DNA from: Takakia lepidozioides
Lineage: Eukaryota > Streptophyta > Takakiopsida > Takakiales > Takakiaceae
Assembly: GCA_030704615.1 (NCBI GenBank)
Contig: CM060732.1
Coordinates: 24,740,001 to 24,804,000 of the forward strand
Length of the DNA: 64,000 nucleotides
Reading direction: 5' to 3'
Below, in pieces: positions 21,086-31,759 of the stretch (within the stretch, counting starts at the first letter, position 1; every line of letters starts with the position of its first letter). The notes beneath the pieces were generated by a model. It saw only the letters and a program-made list of their open reading frames with translations. It did no database searches and had not been told where the DNA came from. The position numbers and the translations under genes were made by a program.

Positions 21086-24000
21086 TTAATATTTATCAAA
21101 ATTCATCACAGCAAAGTTCACCCTCTGTTTTATCTCTGCTCCCATCATATCCTCTCCCCTCTCCTCGCTTTTGTCCTCCCGAAAATGTGTTTGCACATGA
21201 GATCTATTCAACTTACAACCTACCCCCTTTCCTAGTGGAAAACCAAAAACAACGTCCTCACAGAACTCCCACATAAGCCCCCACCTCTTCCCTCGCTTGT
21301 TTGCTAGATTCTTATTGGACCAAACACAGGCTCAAAATTGTTGCGAGAGATTTCGGCATCACACATTTTATACATCTTCTGCATTTACGATCTTGATCCT
21401 GACAGAAATTGTTGGCCTTACCTGCATCAACCACATCAGAAGTATGCACATTTTCAGTTCTAAATTTTCCATCAGATTTCCAATTGCATCCTAACTGTAC
21501 ATAACAATCCCTGTACAAAGCTCTGTTTGAAAGCTTACTTGTTTGCAGTCATAAACACAGTATTCGTTGTAGTCCAGTATAGCATCATCATAGCCAGAAG
21601 GAACCAAAGATCCACATGGCACAGTGATATCATGCTTAAACTTGATATACTCCTTCTCGTCAGGTTTCTTTCTCCCCAGACCTTTGATTGCCACCTTTTC
21701 TTCCTCATACTTGCTCATATCCTGGCATAAAAGAACCCACCATAAAACTGTTCAGCAACCATGCCTGTCATGGAAGGTACAACTCCCACAATTTTAACAT
21801 GTCCGCAACCAACACTTGAGTGTTGTAGAAACATTTAAACTGCAAAATCCCAATCAACCAATGAGCTCACCACTCCCCAACATGGGAAATGCAGAGTTAG
21901 ACACTTGAGGATAGGAAGGATGCAAGATGGCCAATAAGCCACCAGTTTTATACCCCTTCAGGTTTTCTCAGCTCGACAACACGTTCGCCCAGAGCAACAA
22001 TTGAAAGCATGAGGTATGCTTTAGCTCGGTATTCCACTCCATGCAAGGTATGACGTAGTGCTTTCCAAGCAGCATCTCTACAGTACTCGGCTGCTTCGGT
22101 TGCAGCATCCGAACAGTAGATTCCTCTTCCAAACTGCAATCACCTGGCTTACTATTAGTTAAACTGCGATAACAGACAACAAGATATCCTTGCAGCAAAT
22201 ACTGGAAGAGAAAAAGTTCCATCACTGCAATTGCTACAGAGTACATACCATGTAACCAGGGACAGGAGCTTGAATGATGCGAGGCGGAATTCCCCCATGC
22301 ATACATGCCAACACATTGCATACTCGAGTCCCTGCAATCATGTCAGCCTCATTTATGTCTGCTGTCACAAGCCACAAAAGGTACATAATGACCTTGCAAT
22401 GACTTCACCCTTTTAAGCATGCTCAACATAACAGCAGTTATGAGATCAAAAGCCATACCACACCAGATAAGGAGCTTGTTCGGAATTTTCAGAATTTCTT
22501 TCAGGCTTGGGGAAGCCTTGCTATCAATCCAGCAGGAATCCTCCAAAAGGGCACCAAAATCCTGCCAGATACAAGAAGTGTATTTCAAGGTTATCATCTG
22601 AGAAACATACATATTTGTGGACTTTTGTAAACAGCAAACAAGCATCTTGCCCATCTGAGATGATCTTGTTCTTATGAATGCCATACCTTATCTTCCATTT
22701 TGAGACACTCCATGGTCTTGGAGAAATAATCGGAAACCATCTTGTAGTCACTGCCGTGTTTATCCAATGGATTGATCTCACAGCCTATCTTGGAATAGCG
22801 GTCGGCGAATGGGTCACTCAGTGAAGCAAACTTGCCCATGTCACCAATAATCCGAGATGCCACCGCAATGGCCCTAAGGGACTGCAGAGTGTCTGATGCC
22901 TGCATCGGGAAGCAGAGAACTTAAGAGAACTTAAGCCTATCAAGTTGAAGGTTGAGGCAATCCATAACTAGCACCCATTATGTAAAGAAAAGAGCCTGCT
23001 TACAGATCTGACCCCACAAAGAGAATGTATTGACATTTGACCATAAAAATCAAACTGACCGTTTCCGCCAGCTCCACAAGGTTGCGAATAATGCATGGGC
23101 GTGTGGTATACAGCAGTGTGAACCACTTGTTGCTGAAATCGAGACACATGAACTCTCTCTTCTTTTCATTCTTCTCATCACTTTTTAGGAACTCTGCAAA
23201 TTCCACCAACACCTGCTCACCTGGAAAGCACCATTATGCACGTGCGTCTGAACTTTCAACTTGAGGGATCCCTCTAAGACTCTTAGTTCAATCCTGTAGT
23301 TACTTTCTCTGATAAGAGTAGCATAGCATGTGAATTCCATTTCTCGCTACCAGCCAGAAAGGTATCACACCACCAAGGATAGAATAGCCAACCCTATCCA
23401 TGAACTAGCTCTGCTCTCTCAGCATATACTAAACTCGTCAAGCGTACCCAGTCCAGAGCACTTACATAGATTGAGGTGGTAATCAGTCAAGTTTCCCAAC
23501 GGAAGATCTGGATCATCAATACCCATCTCTAGCATTGCGAATCTGTGGATAAAAAAACCAAATGACACACTTTGATGTGATCTGGTATTGCATAGTCAAA
23601 AGGCTATAGCCAACAATACTTTGGGAGGAGTACCGTACTCTCTTCAGTAGATAGTGCTTGTAATCAAGCAAAAAATGACACTTAGGTAATGACTACCTAT
23701 ACAACGTCACAGAATGGCCTAGAAGCTATGCAGTGCAGCACCAAGCCACGTTTGTGACATTTGTTGGAAGTAAGAGGCACAATGTGAGCAATAGTTAAAC
23801 ACCTTTTGCAACTTGAAAAAACTAAGGTCACATGTACAACCAAAGTCCCATACGTAGTAGATCCAATCCTACATAAACTCAACAATTTGTTGGAAGCAAG
23901 AACCACAATATGAGTGGTAGTTGAACACCACTTGTGTTATTGAAAAGAATCAAATTTCACATGTACAATCCCAAGTCCAAAACGTAGTACAGATCCAATC

Positions 24001-27000
24001 CTACATTAACTCACCGATAGGTTTCTTGAGCAAAAAGGATCTTGCAATCCTCGCCCACACGGGCATTCAACTTGGTATGAGCTGCTGCAACACCCAGTTG
24101 GTGGGGTCCCAACCCTCCAGCACGTGCATCAACACCCTCTGCCTGAACCACCAATTTAGTGATAACATTTCATGATGCATACTCAAAAGTGTTTGGCTGG
24201 CAATTCATTCCTGTGGATGAAGCCCCCCACAGAGACCTTTTCCAAGTCTTAGCGTGTAGATAACCCAAAAAACACTGAACAGTTTGACAGCAGAACGTCA
24301 TTAGGATGGTTCAATCCATCTTAACCATCATTTTCCAAAGTTCTGGATTAGCCTGTCCCAGTAATCACCCACCGAATTTCCACTTCGGTTCCAATGCTAC
24401 CCATGTGCACATGACTTTCCACCCAGGACTGGGACAGCCTCTTCAGAGTCGAAGGCCAAAAAAGGTCAGTGGCCACATCCACCAATCACATTAAGTGAGG
24501 CAATTTCCAGTCATCATGCAGGCGGTGAAGATTGGAACTCACCATATCAAGAGGGAAAAACTTTCCTTGTTTCTTGGAGAATTTTCTCTCCCTCTCCCAA
24601 GGCTGAAATTCGTTGCCCGTCACTTCCTCAAAATACTTCTCAAACTCCTGGATACCCTCCTCTGGGCCCTCGTACTCCTCCAGCCTCTCACGGGTGGCTA
24701 TTCTGTCACCCACATGTGCCTTCTTGTAGTAGAGATAAAATTTTCCATGTGGAAGATCCACCAATTGGATAACCGCAAAACTGCAAAATTACGAACTCAC
24801 AAAGCCTCTGAGAATCATCCAGGAGCATACTCTCCCACCTTGAGTGCAAGAGTTATTGATGCTAGGCCATGAAAAGGTCTTTCGCATATCTACAAATTCA
24901 ACTTCACGCATACTCTCTTGCAGAATGAATATCACAATTCAGTGAGATGCCAGCCAATCACATATGCAAGACAGACCTTCTAATAGTTGAGCGATGTCAC
25001 ACATGGATCCTGTTCAACTGCCACTGGTTACAGATCGACATTGTCAACAAACTACTGCACTACACTCAGTACATGTATTATCATATACAGCGTAAGAAGA
25101 AATTGCTTCATGACAACCAGGGATTCCATACGTAACTCGTTGATGCCTGCAGCCTGATCACAAATGGTGAATGCACAATTGTAAATAATGCCATCCTTTT
25201 CATATATTTTGCCGCCCTCTTTCTCCAAGTTAGAGTCTTTGTATACGCCTCGTTTCCCCACCAGCTTAATCTAAAATGCAAATCCATCAGAAGAAGCTGG
25301 GCAACATGTTCTCTAGGCACATAGAAAGCAAGCTCAAATTTCCAGAGATCTTAAGCTTCGGTCAACACTTTCTGCAGGTTATCTAAAAGGACGTGTTCGA
25401 CAGTGTTTAATCTTAGTAGAGATAATGACAAGACCTGCATTGTGACAAGACCAGCATATTAAAAAGTTGCATCTCATAGTGCACAATAGATCATAGTGGT
25501 AAAACTCGGTTTACACACTCAATATCAAGTATTAAAACCGCATATCTTCAAAACGGGGCCGGAAGGCCAGAAAGATAAAAGATCAAAACATGTGTACACG
25601 AAGAGACTAGATGGACCACCTCAGCCCACAAGGCCTGCTGGAATTCCTGATGTGTGTCTCTCCTGTCCCATATTTGCTCATGTGTATCTCGCAGCTGTGG
25701 GGTCAGGTCATACGGCTCAAAAGGCTGAGGAATCATTCTCTTGATGCTGTCAATAAGCCATGATTCACTCACAACCGGAACACCCTTATCTCTGCATCCA
25801 TGGGCCCACCAACCATTCAAGATGTATATACCAGCCAGAATCTCTGTAGAAATGGTCAACTATACCAATGCGCTGATGTCAAGCCAAGTTCAAAAGGGAG
25901 GGGCAAACCAACCAATCAAGCTAAGTTTTTGAAGACCATAATGTGTGCAAACACTCACACAGCTTCATGCAATTTGGAGTTAGCACGGCCTCTTAAAACC
26001 TCATGCTCTGATGCCACCACACATGTCACCCCTGCACTCACAAAAAATTGTGGGTCAAGATTGCACACAGTTTCAACTACTGATGATGGAACTTGATGGC
26101 TTCAAAGGACTGGACAAATGTTAGCATGACCTTATATTTGCTCTATCCACAGTACAAGTACATGCAATGAGCAGATTTGCAAGTTCCCAGCTGACATTGT
26201 GATGTCCAGCGCTACAGAGTGACATGATCTACCTCAATTGTTCCATTTGCATTCCTCGAAATGGCTAAGCCAACACCATTTTGAAGGGTTTTCCGCCTTA
26301 TTCCTCTCAGTCCAAGGACAAGCCTGGTATAATTCCCCCTTCAATACGACTGGATGTTCGAAATATCACACAACTTACCATTTTTCTCCCCTACTAGTGT
26401 CAGCACCCATGGCAATTTGCCCCTGCCAGAAATTTCCACTAATCGCCATCTAAAGACAGGGCCAGGCATATACCTTCTCGCACAGCATTTGCAACCTTTC
26501 CACCATACTTCTCGATTTCATCCCTCCAGACATACTAAACAACACCAACCAAAGAAGTTTTCACTGTGACAGTCCACAAATAGTGGATTCAAGCTCATGT
26601 TCATCAGACAAGGCACGTAGAACTCTAACCCCAAGTTCTGCCCCACACAGAGTGGAGTGGAGATAGAGAATGTAATCATAAGACATTGTTTGCAGTAGCC
26701 TTAGGAGTGGAGCTAGAGAGAGTATTAGATTGGAAGAGACCCACTACACAAACAGAGGTTCATGCGAGATGGAAGTTGCTAGTGTGGAGATACTCAAAAG
26801 GTTATTCTTCACGTTATACAATATAACATGTGAGCACACCTCTGTATCTAGATTTCCCTCATTCATGTCCACCCACCTTCCTACTTGCACAAGCTAAGAG
26901 AAAATGGCCCTTCAGAGGTGAAGATACCTGTAGACAAGACAAACGACCAGCCAACACAATAGTCATGCCTGTCAAAACCTTGTGCATGGGTTCCAGCTCC

Positions 27001-28145
27001 CGGTGTCGTTGCTTCTGCTTTTCCTCCCACTGCCACACATGAAGCCACCAAATTCCACAGGTAGTTTCATTCCAAATGTTCCCAGAACACATCGCACACT
27101 GCAACATCTGTACACATACATAAACTAAGCAGTTGTTCTACAAAGAAACGTGTTTAGCGTTTCTTCTACTCCCAGAAAATTTGATGAAGTGTATGTCATC
27201 AAATTTTTTTTGTTTCACACTAACTTCCAAGATACTAGATTACATGTGCACACCTCTCTCAGGAATTCATTTTCCTGTAACTCGGGAGGAATCTTAAAGG
27301 GTTCGTTTTCACGACGTGCTTCACAAGTGCTGTAGTTACACTTGGACCATTCGGAGAAGTACCCAGTACATCGGTATTCATTCCCCGCAAACTCCAATGA
27401 TCCACCACACATTGGGCATGGTTCCAGCAGCCCATAAAACATCTGATCAGCACTGCCAAGAAACAGAAGTCCAAACATCCATGGGTCACTTATTTGTCTG
27501 CATCAATACAGGGGATGCAACAAAGAGTGCAATGCCGGATGAATTGCACGAGGTTCAATGCAATTGCCGCATCAATGGCACTATGGAATTGCACTATGGT
27601 TCTCAAAGCTCAACTAGAGAACTAACTATGCGAGATGGTTTTCGTACCAACTCTAGAGTACTTAAACGCAAATACTTAGGAAAAGCCGATCCAGCTGCAC
27701 CTCCTAGATTTGCCTCCCCAATTGATTCGTCATCTCTCTCTCTCTCTCTCACGGCAGCGCGCTAGCGTAGTCAAGAGGCGATTCTTAGTTCTTTGAATTG
27801 TTCATTTATAGATCTTGAGAACGAAACTTGCTCAGATTTTGCATGTAAAGACAATGAAGCATACCAACGAAGTAGCACAACTTCTTCTGGTCCCGTGGGC
27901 TCAATGCCATTCGCCTCGCACAGTAGACGGATTTCAGCAATTGTGCACTCAGCCCTGAGTCGCTCCACAAACTGCCTGAACTCTTCGTCATTGCTTCCAT
28001 TGGTAGCTTCACGCTTTCCCCTAGCTGACCTGCTGTGCGCCTCCCCCTTGGATTCCGCCTCCACCTTGGGTTTCTTGAAGTGGCTCTCGTGGCGCTCGTC
28101 TAACCACGCCTTTCCTTGTAACTCCGCCATAACGCCTTCCTCCAT
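21086..28145 (-). CDS. PARP3: Plant PARP3-type poly(ADP-ribose) polymerase family protein, 17 exons
   Basis: Exons: 28145-27865, 27452-27254, 27107-26928, 26534-26474, 26031-25959, 25791-25620, 25270-25132, 24780-24543, 24136-24015, 23542-23466, 23220-23060, 22899-22687, 22561-22459, 22331-22249, 22133-21954, 21721-21539, 21124-21086; about 834 residues. Domains in order: PADR1/zinc region (LLEPCPMCGGSLEFAGNEY, CNYSTCE), BRCT (MTIVLAGRLSCLQ to GVPVVSESWLIDSIKRMI), WGR (GKRGVYKDSNLEKEGGKIYE to GNEFQPWERE), helical regulatory domain (LGVAAAHTKLNARVGEDCK) and ART domain (KLLIWCG, VPGYMFGRGIYCSDA, YNEYCVYDCKQ). The position that is catalytic His in PARP1 is Cys; the Tyr and Glu positions are kept, as in other plant PARP3 proteins. 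The family works in DNA-break signalling in the nucleus and is linked to seed vigour in angiosperms. The junction 25132/24780 does not join in phase with the only good GT-AG pair (one nt short). Confidence 0.93.
23756..24014. repeat. Tandem duplication beginning at a PARP3 5' splice site
   Basis: Two diverged copies of about 125-130 bp share tttgttggaag(t/c)aaga, cacaat(g/a)tgag, acatgtacaa, acgtagta and gatccaatcctacat. The right-hand copy ends at the gtgagtt donor of exon 24136-24015; the left-hand copy ends in the decoy gttgagttt. Confidence 0.85.
26657..26703 (-). mobile_element. Degraded LINE family A terminal block
   Basis: Reads gagaatgtaatcataagaca then ttgtttgcagtagcctt, a diverged version of the 3' end block found at 10.8, 11.3 and 18.6 kb. 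It lies in the PARP3 intron between exons 26928 and 26534, in the same orientation as the gene. Confidence 0.6.
27735..27752. repeat. (CT)n microsatellite in PARP3 intron 1
   Basis: Short uninterrupted ctctct run about 100 bp downstream (in the sense of transcription) of the exon 1 donor. A candidate landing site for the family A LINE, but empty here. Confidence 0.8.
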
Positions 28146-29362
28146 GGATTTGTTGGAATAACTTACAGTGACCAACATAAGCAGGCAGAGCTCCTTTGTG
28201 CGAGAATCCAGATTTCTGCAGGCATGCAGACAGGCCAGACGTCTGAGCCATGTCTTGCATGAAGGGCATGTCACTGTGAGACCAGTTACAAGCTGCAGCG
28301 TCACCCCAGCTTCACGTGCACAGCCTCCTTGTGGACAATCCTCAACACAACCGACTGTATCCGTCTTCTCAGACAGAATATAACGTGTCAGTTATTCACA
28401 GTATTGTGGGCTGACTGTGTCGATGAAGGGATCTTTGCCCCAAAGCTCCCAACATCCTGTTAGGTGCGGAAAGCTGCTGCACACATACTATTGACTTTGT
28501 GAGGCTTGTCAGGAAAGCCTCATGAGGCTTTTTGTGCCGTCTCTGCAGCGGCTTGCATGCACAGCGCGGGTAGCTCGTGGCACGCCCAATTCTGGACTTG
28601 GGTTTATTTGCAGGGACGCAAGGAAGCGGCGGCCAAGGAGGCAGGCAGGAAGTAGTAACTGGACACAGGGAGAGCGCGTTGAAAGCCTCATGACGGCTTT
28701 TGCGCCGGCTATGCAGCGGCTTGTATGCACACCCGGGCTGGCTAATGGCAAGCCCATTTCAAGAGTTTGGTTTGATTGTAGGGACGCAAGGAAATGGCCA
28801 AAGGGGCAGGCAAGAAGTAATTTGACACAGGGAGAGCGCGAAGTGGTAGTCTCATCCCTGGCAGCGACCTTTGGTCAATGTCTGTGAGCTCATCTTGTTT
28901 CCTGTGGATTCCCCATCAATTGATGTCTGGAAAAATGGATTATGCGTGTCATGGTCTGTAGATGTCTTCTTTGAAAATGATGACAGACCAGTCACAGATA
29001 TGGCGAAGTATAGGAAGTCCATTGTTGGGGAGCTGAAGGATGGTGGACAATTTTTTGTTGAAACCCTAGTCTGGGTTTATTAGCTTCCTGCGCGCAACTG
29101 TACTGTGAAGCGTGTCCGTGGGCGTTTCCAGCCAGCCCAGAGGAAGGTCGTAAGGGATTTGAGCTGTGATAGCTGCAATGATACTGGGGTGAGACCACTC
29201 ACAAAGTGAGCTTGTCAGTGCGCCAGCGGACATGTTCATTACAAGCCAGTTCTTATAGCGCATATGTAGTCAACAATTCAGTGCTTGGATTTACCATGTG
29301 AACGTGAGTGCAAAAGGCCCCTGTCTGAGTATGCTTTAACATTTGCTTTACTGTCAAGGCAG
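28146..29362. other. Divergent upstream region between PARP3 and YqaJ nuclease genes
   Basis: About 1.2 kb separates the PARP3 ATG (28145, leftward) from the first clear exon of the rightward YqaJ gene. At least one YqaJ exon must lie here, because exon 29363 starts mid-codon (phase 1). Open frames at 28522-28887 and 28871-29083 are present but show no family match. The first runs through a 168-bp tandem repeat. Confidence 0.5.
28513..28840. repeat. 168-bp imperfect tandem duplication between the divergent genes
   Basis: Copies start at 28513 and 28681. Both begin gaaagcctcatga, share atgcagcggcttg or ctgcagcggcttg, gggacgcaaggaa and gacacagggagagcgcg, and keep the same order throughout. One + strand frame stays open across both copies, giving two related stretches ending RDARK. 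Confidence 0.85.
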
Positions 29363-30705
29363 GTTCCAGAAGCGGATTGGTGAAAATCAAGAGGAGGTTG
29401 AGCACGGTTGCCGTTGCGCAGGTCGATGAGGGCGCAGCTCCTGACGTTTTCCCCGGAAACGACGTCGGGCTTTCCTCTGCAAGTTCGAGTTTTTCATATA
29501 TTCAACAAACGATACAGAGCAAAGAGAAAAATTTTGATGTACAATCTGTGGTAAGCATTTTGCGATGCCTTCCAAAACTGGCTTGCAATTAATTACTTGC
29601 CAGGAGTGTGAGACTCCCTGGGACTAGTATACTTTCCTGCCTCTGTCGAGATATCTTTCCAAGCTGACAGACTGGTCTTGCTTGTGCCAGCATGGAATTT
29701 GGTGTTGTTTATTGCTGCACTACCTCAAAATGAAGTCTTGTCAATCATTCTGGTGTTCAGCACCTTTAGAACTTTCAAGAGATTACTTTTGCAGTCCTAC
29801 CAGATCTGTAGCTGCAATCCTTTTCCGGCCTATTGGGAATGGTCTTGGTTTAATGTTTATGAGGGTGAAAGTGTATATCCTTGTCTCCATTCATTGATTT
29901 GAATTTCACCTGCATGCAGCCAGAGCTGCAACAGCGGACAGAAGAGTGGCACAATCTCCGGAAAGGTCGAATTACAGCAAGTGCATTTGGCAATGCACTA
30001 GGTTTATGGAATAGGGGCCGGGTGGAACTTTGGGAAGAGAAAATAGGCCTGCGTCAGCCTTTTGCAGGAAATGGAGCTACACGCTGGGGCACTGAGCAGG
30101 AATCCACGGCCGTTGATAAATATAAGGAAATTACTGGGAATCTGGTTGAACATATGGCCTTCAAGATCTACAAGGAAGGAGATGACTTGCAGGCATGGCT
30201 GGGAGCCTCCCCGGATGGTCTAGTAGATTCAAATGCCTCAAAATCGTATGAGAGAGGGGGACTGTTAGAGGTGAAATGCCCACACAATAAGGGCAGCCCT
30301 GAGCATGGGGTACCATGGCCTGCTGTCCCACACTACTACATGCCACAGGCACAAGGGCTCCTCGAGATTTTTGACAGAGATTGGATGGATTTTTATGTCT
30401 GGTGTTTGAATGGGAGTGTGCTTTTCCGTATTCAGCGAGATCCTGGGTACTGGGGCCTCATCTTTAGAGTGATGAGTGAGTACTGGTGGGGGAATATTGT
30501 CCCTGCCAAGCATGCATTGATGGATGGAAAAGGAATAGAGGGAGCCCAGAAATTTAAGCCAGCTCTCTCACACCCACTCACGGACATTGTTGTGCGTGAG
30601 AGTAGGCTGCTAGCCACGAGTGCACCATTAGTGTGGAAAGATGTACATAGAGAAGGGACCATGATAATCTCTTCATCCATTGTGGAAGAATTCTACTCTT
30701 TGTAG
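29363..30705 (+). CDS. YqaJ-type (lambda-exonuclease-like) nuclease domain protein, 5' exon(s) not found
   Basis: Two exons are clear: 29363-29550 and 29920-30705 (stop 30703-30705), joined in phase at ...FDVQSV/PELQQRTEEW. At least 318 residues result. The second exon carries the YqaJ/PD-(D/E)XK pattern: EEWHNLRKGRITASAFGNAL, then RWGTEQE, GASPDGLVD with the metal-binding Asp, LLEVKCPH with the E-x-K pair, and YYMPQAQGLLEI with the conserved Gln. Plants encode such proteins, annotated as restriction-endonuclease-II-like; their substrates are largely unknown. The start is not visible: the first exon opens mid-codon and an ATG exon is expected in 28146-29362. A TTG at 29377 is not a credible start. 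The role in DNA processing is inferred from the domain. Confidence 0.88.
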
Positions 30706-31759
30706 ACGTTGGTGAACTTCTTCACGGTTTGAACTCCTTCAGGCCCTTTTCTGCACCATCCGATACAAGCTTGGGCTCTGTTGCCATAAGGTTAACAGAA
30801 GCATGATCCACCAAGTGTTATTGATTGACATCGCACTTCTTACAGGAGCAAGTCGTCTAAGGTGGGAATCAATTCACTTTTGAAAGTATTACATGTCTGT
30901 TGTGAATGATGACCACTCACTTCTGTTTCTACCTGCTTTCTAAGGGAAAGTTGTCAGTAAGGAGGTTGTTTGTAGGATCATTTGTGATGTGACTCTCCAG
31001 TTGGTTCACCTCAGCTGCTGGAATGGAAAAGGAAATGGCCTCACCCTTGTGTGCTGAATCAACACAGGTGCCATGCCCATATATCGGTTTGGGAGCTCAA
31101 CAGGGAAGCCATTCCTGGTGACGTGTCAGGGCGTCAATCAGGCGGGATTGTTCGTGCAAAGGCCCCAGCATGGGATTTGATGGATTTTTGGACCTACTTG
31201 ACACTGGAGTAGCTAAAGAGGATACCATCCTATACGGCAATGTGGTTCTATGGCTCAACTGTATGCACTAATTGGTTCTAGAGGGAGGACACATTAGATA
31301 GCTTTCTGGGGAAGTAAATTCTTTCAAACTTGATGTTTATTGTTTGTGATTTGTTACCCTGAAAGGTGGGGATATTTTTATGTACCAACGATTCATATGT
31401 TATTGATTCTATTCTATGACACATCTGCAGATATATTCCATGAACTGTTCACCTAAAGTGCTCCAACCATCTTAGATGCATCTACTGCAATGTGACAACT
31501 TATCCAGAAGATGATGTTTGCAATGAACATCCAAGTTGATGTGCAACTTGAAGTACAGAGACAAGCTACAACAACCTTGCAGTTCTGTGCCTCCCTGAAA
31601 CCCTGCTCCCACCATCACCCACTTCATTCCTTGAGAAAGGATAGAGTAAGAGATATGATTCTCCTTCTGCATTGAAAGTCTGGTTGGCAAATTCACAATA
31701 TAATCTCCATGATAATTTTTGAACTTGGTGGAGTCTGTCGATGCCCACTAGGGATGAGG
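30706..31759. other. Convergent 3' flanks of the YqaJ and SPT4 genes
   Basis: About 1.05 kb between two converging stops. It should hold both 3' UTRs. No open frame resembles a known protein, and I see no repeat family. Confidence 0.5.

Noticed and set aside
28871-29083. 70-codon + strand frame upstream of the YqaJ exon
   Set aside because: No family match and no splice phase linking it convincingly to exon 29363; could still be an exon, but unsupported.
29377-29592. TTG at 29377 as a start of the nuclease gene
   Set aside because: The frame is open upstream to a good acceptor at 29362/29363, so the exon simply begins mid-codon; nuclear genes do not normally use TTG.
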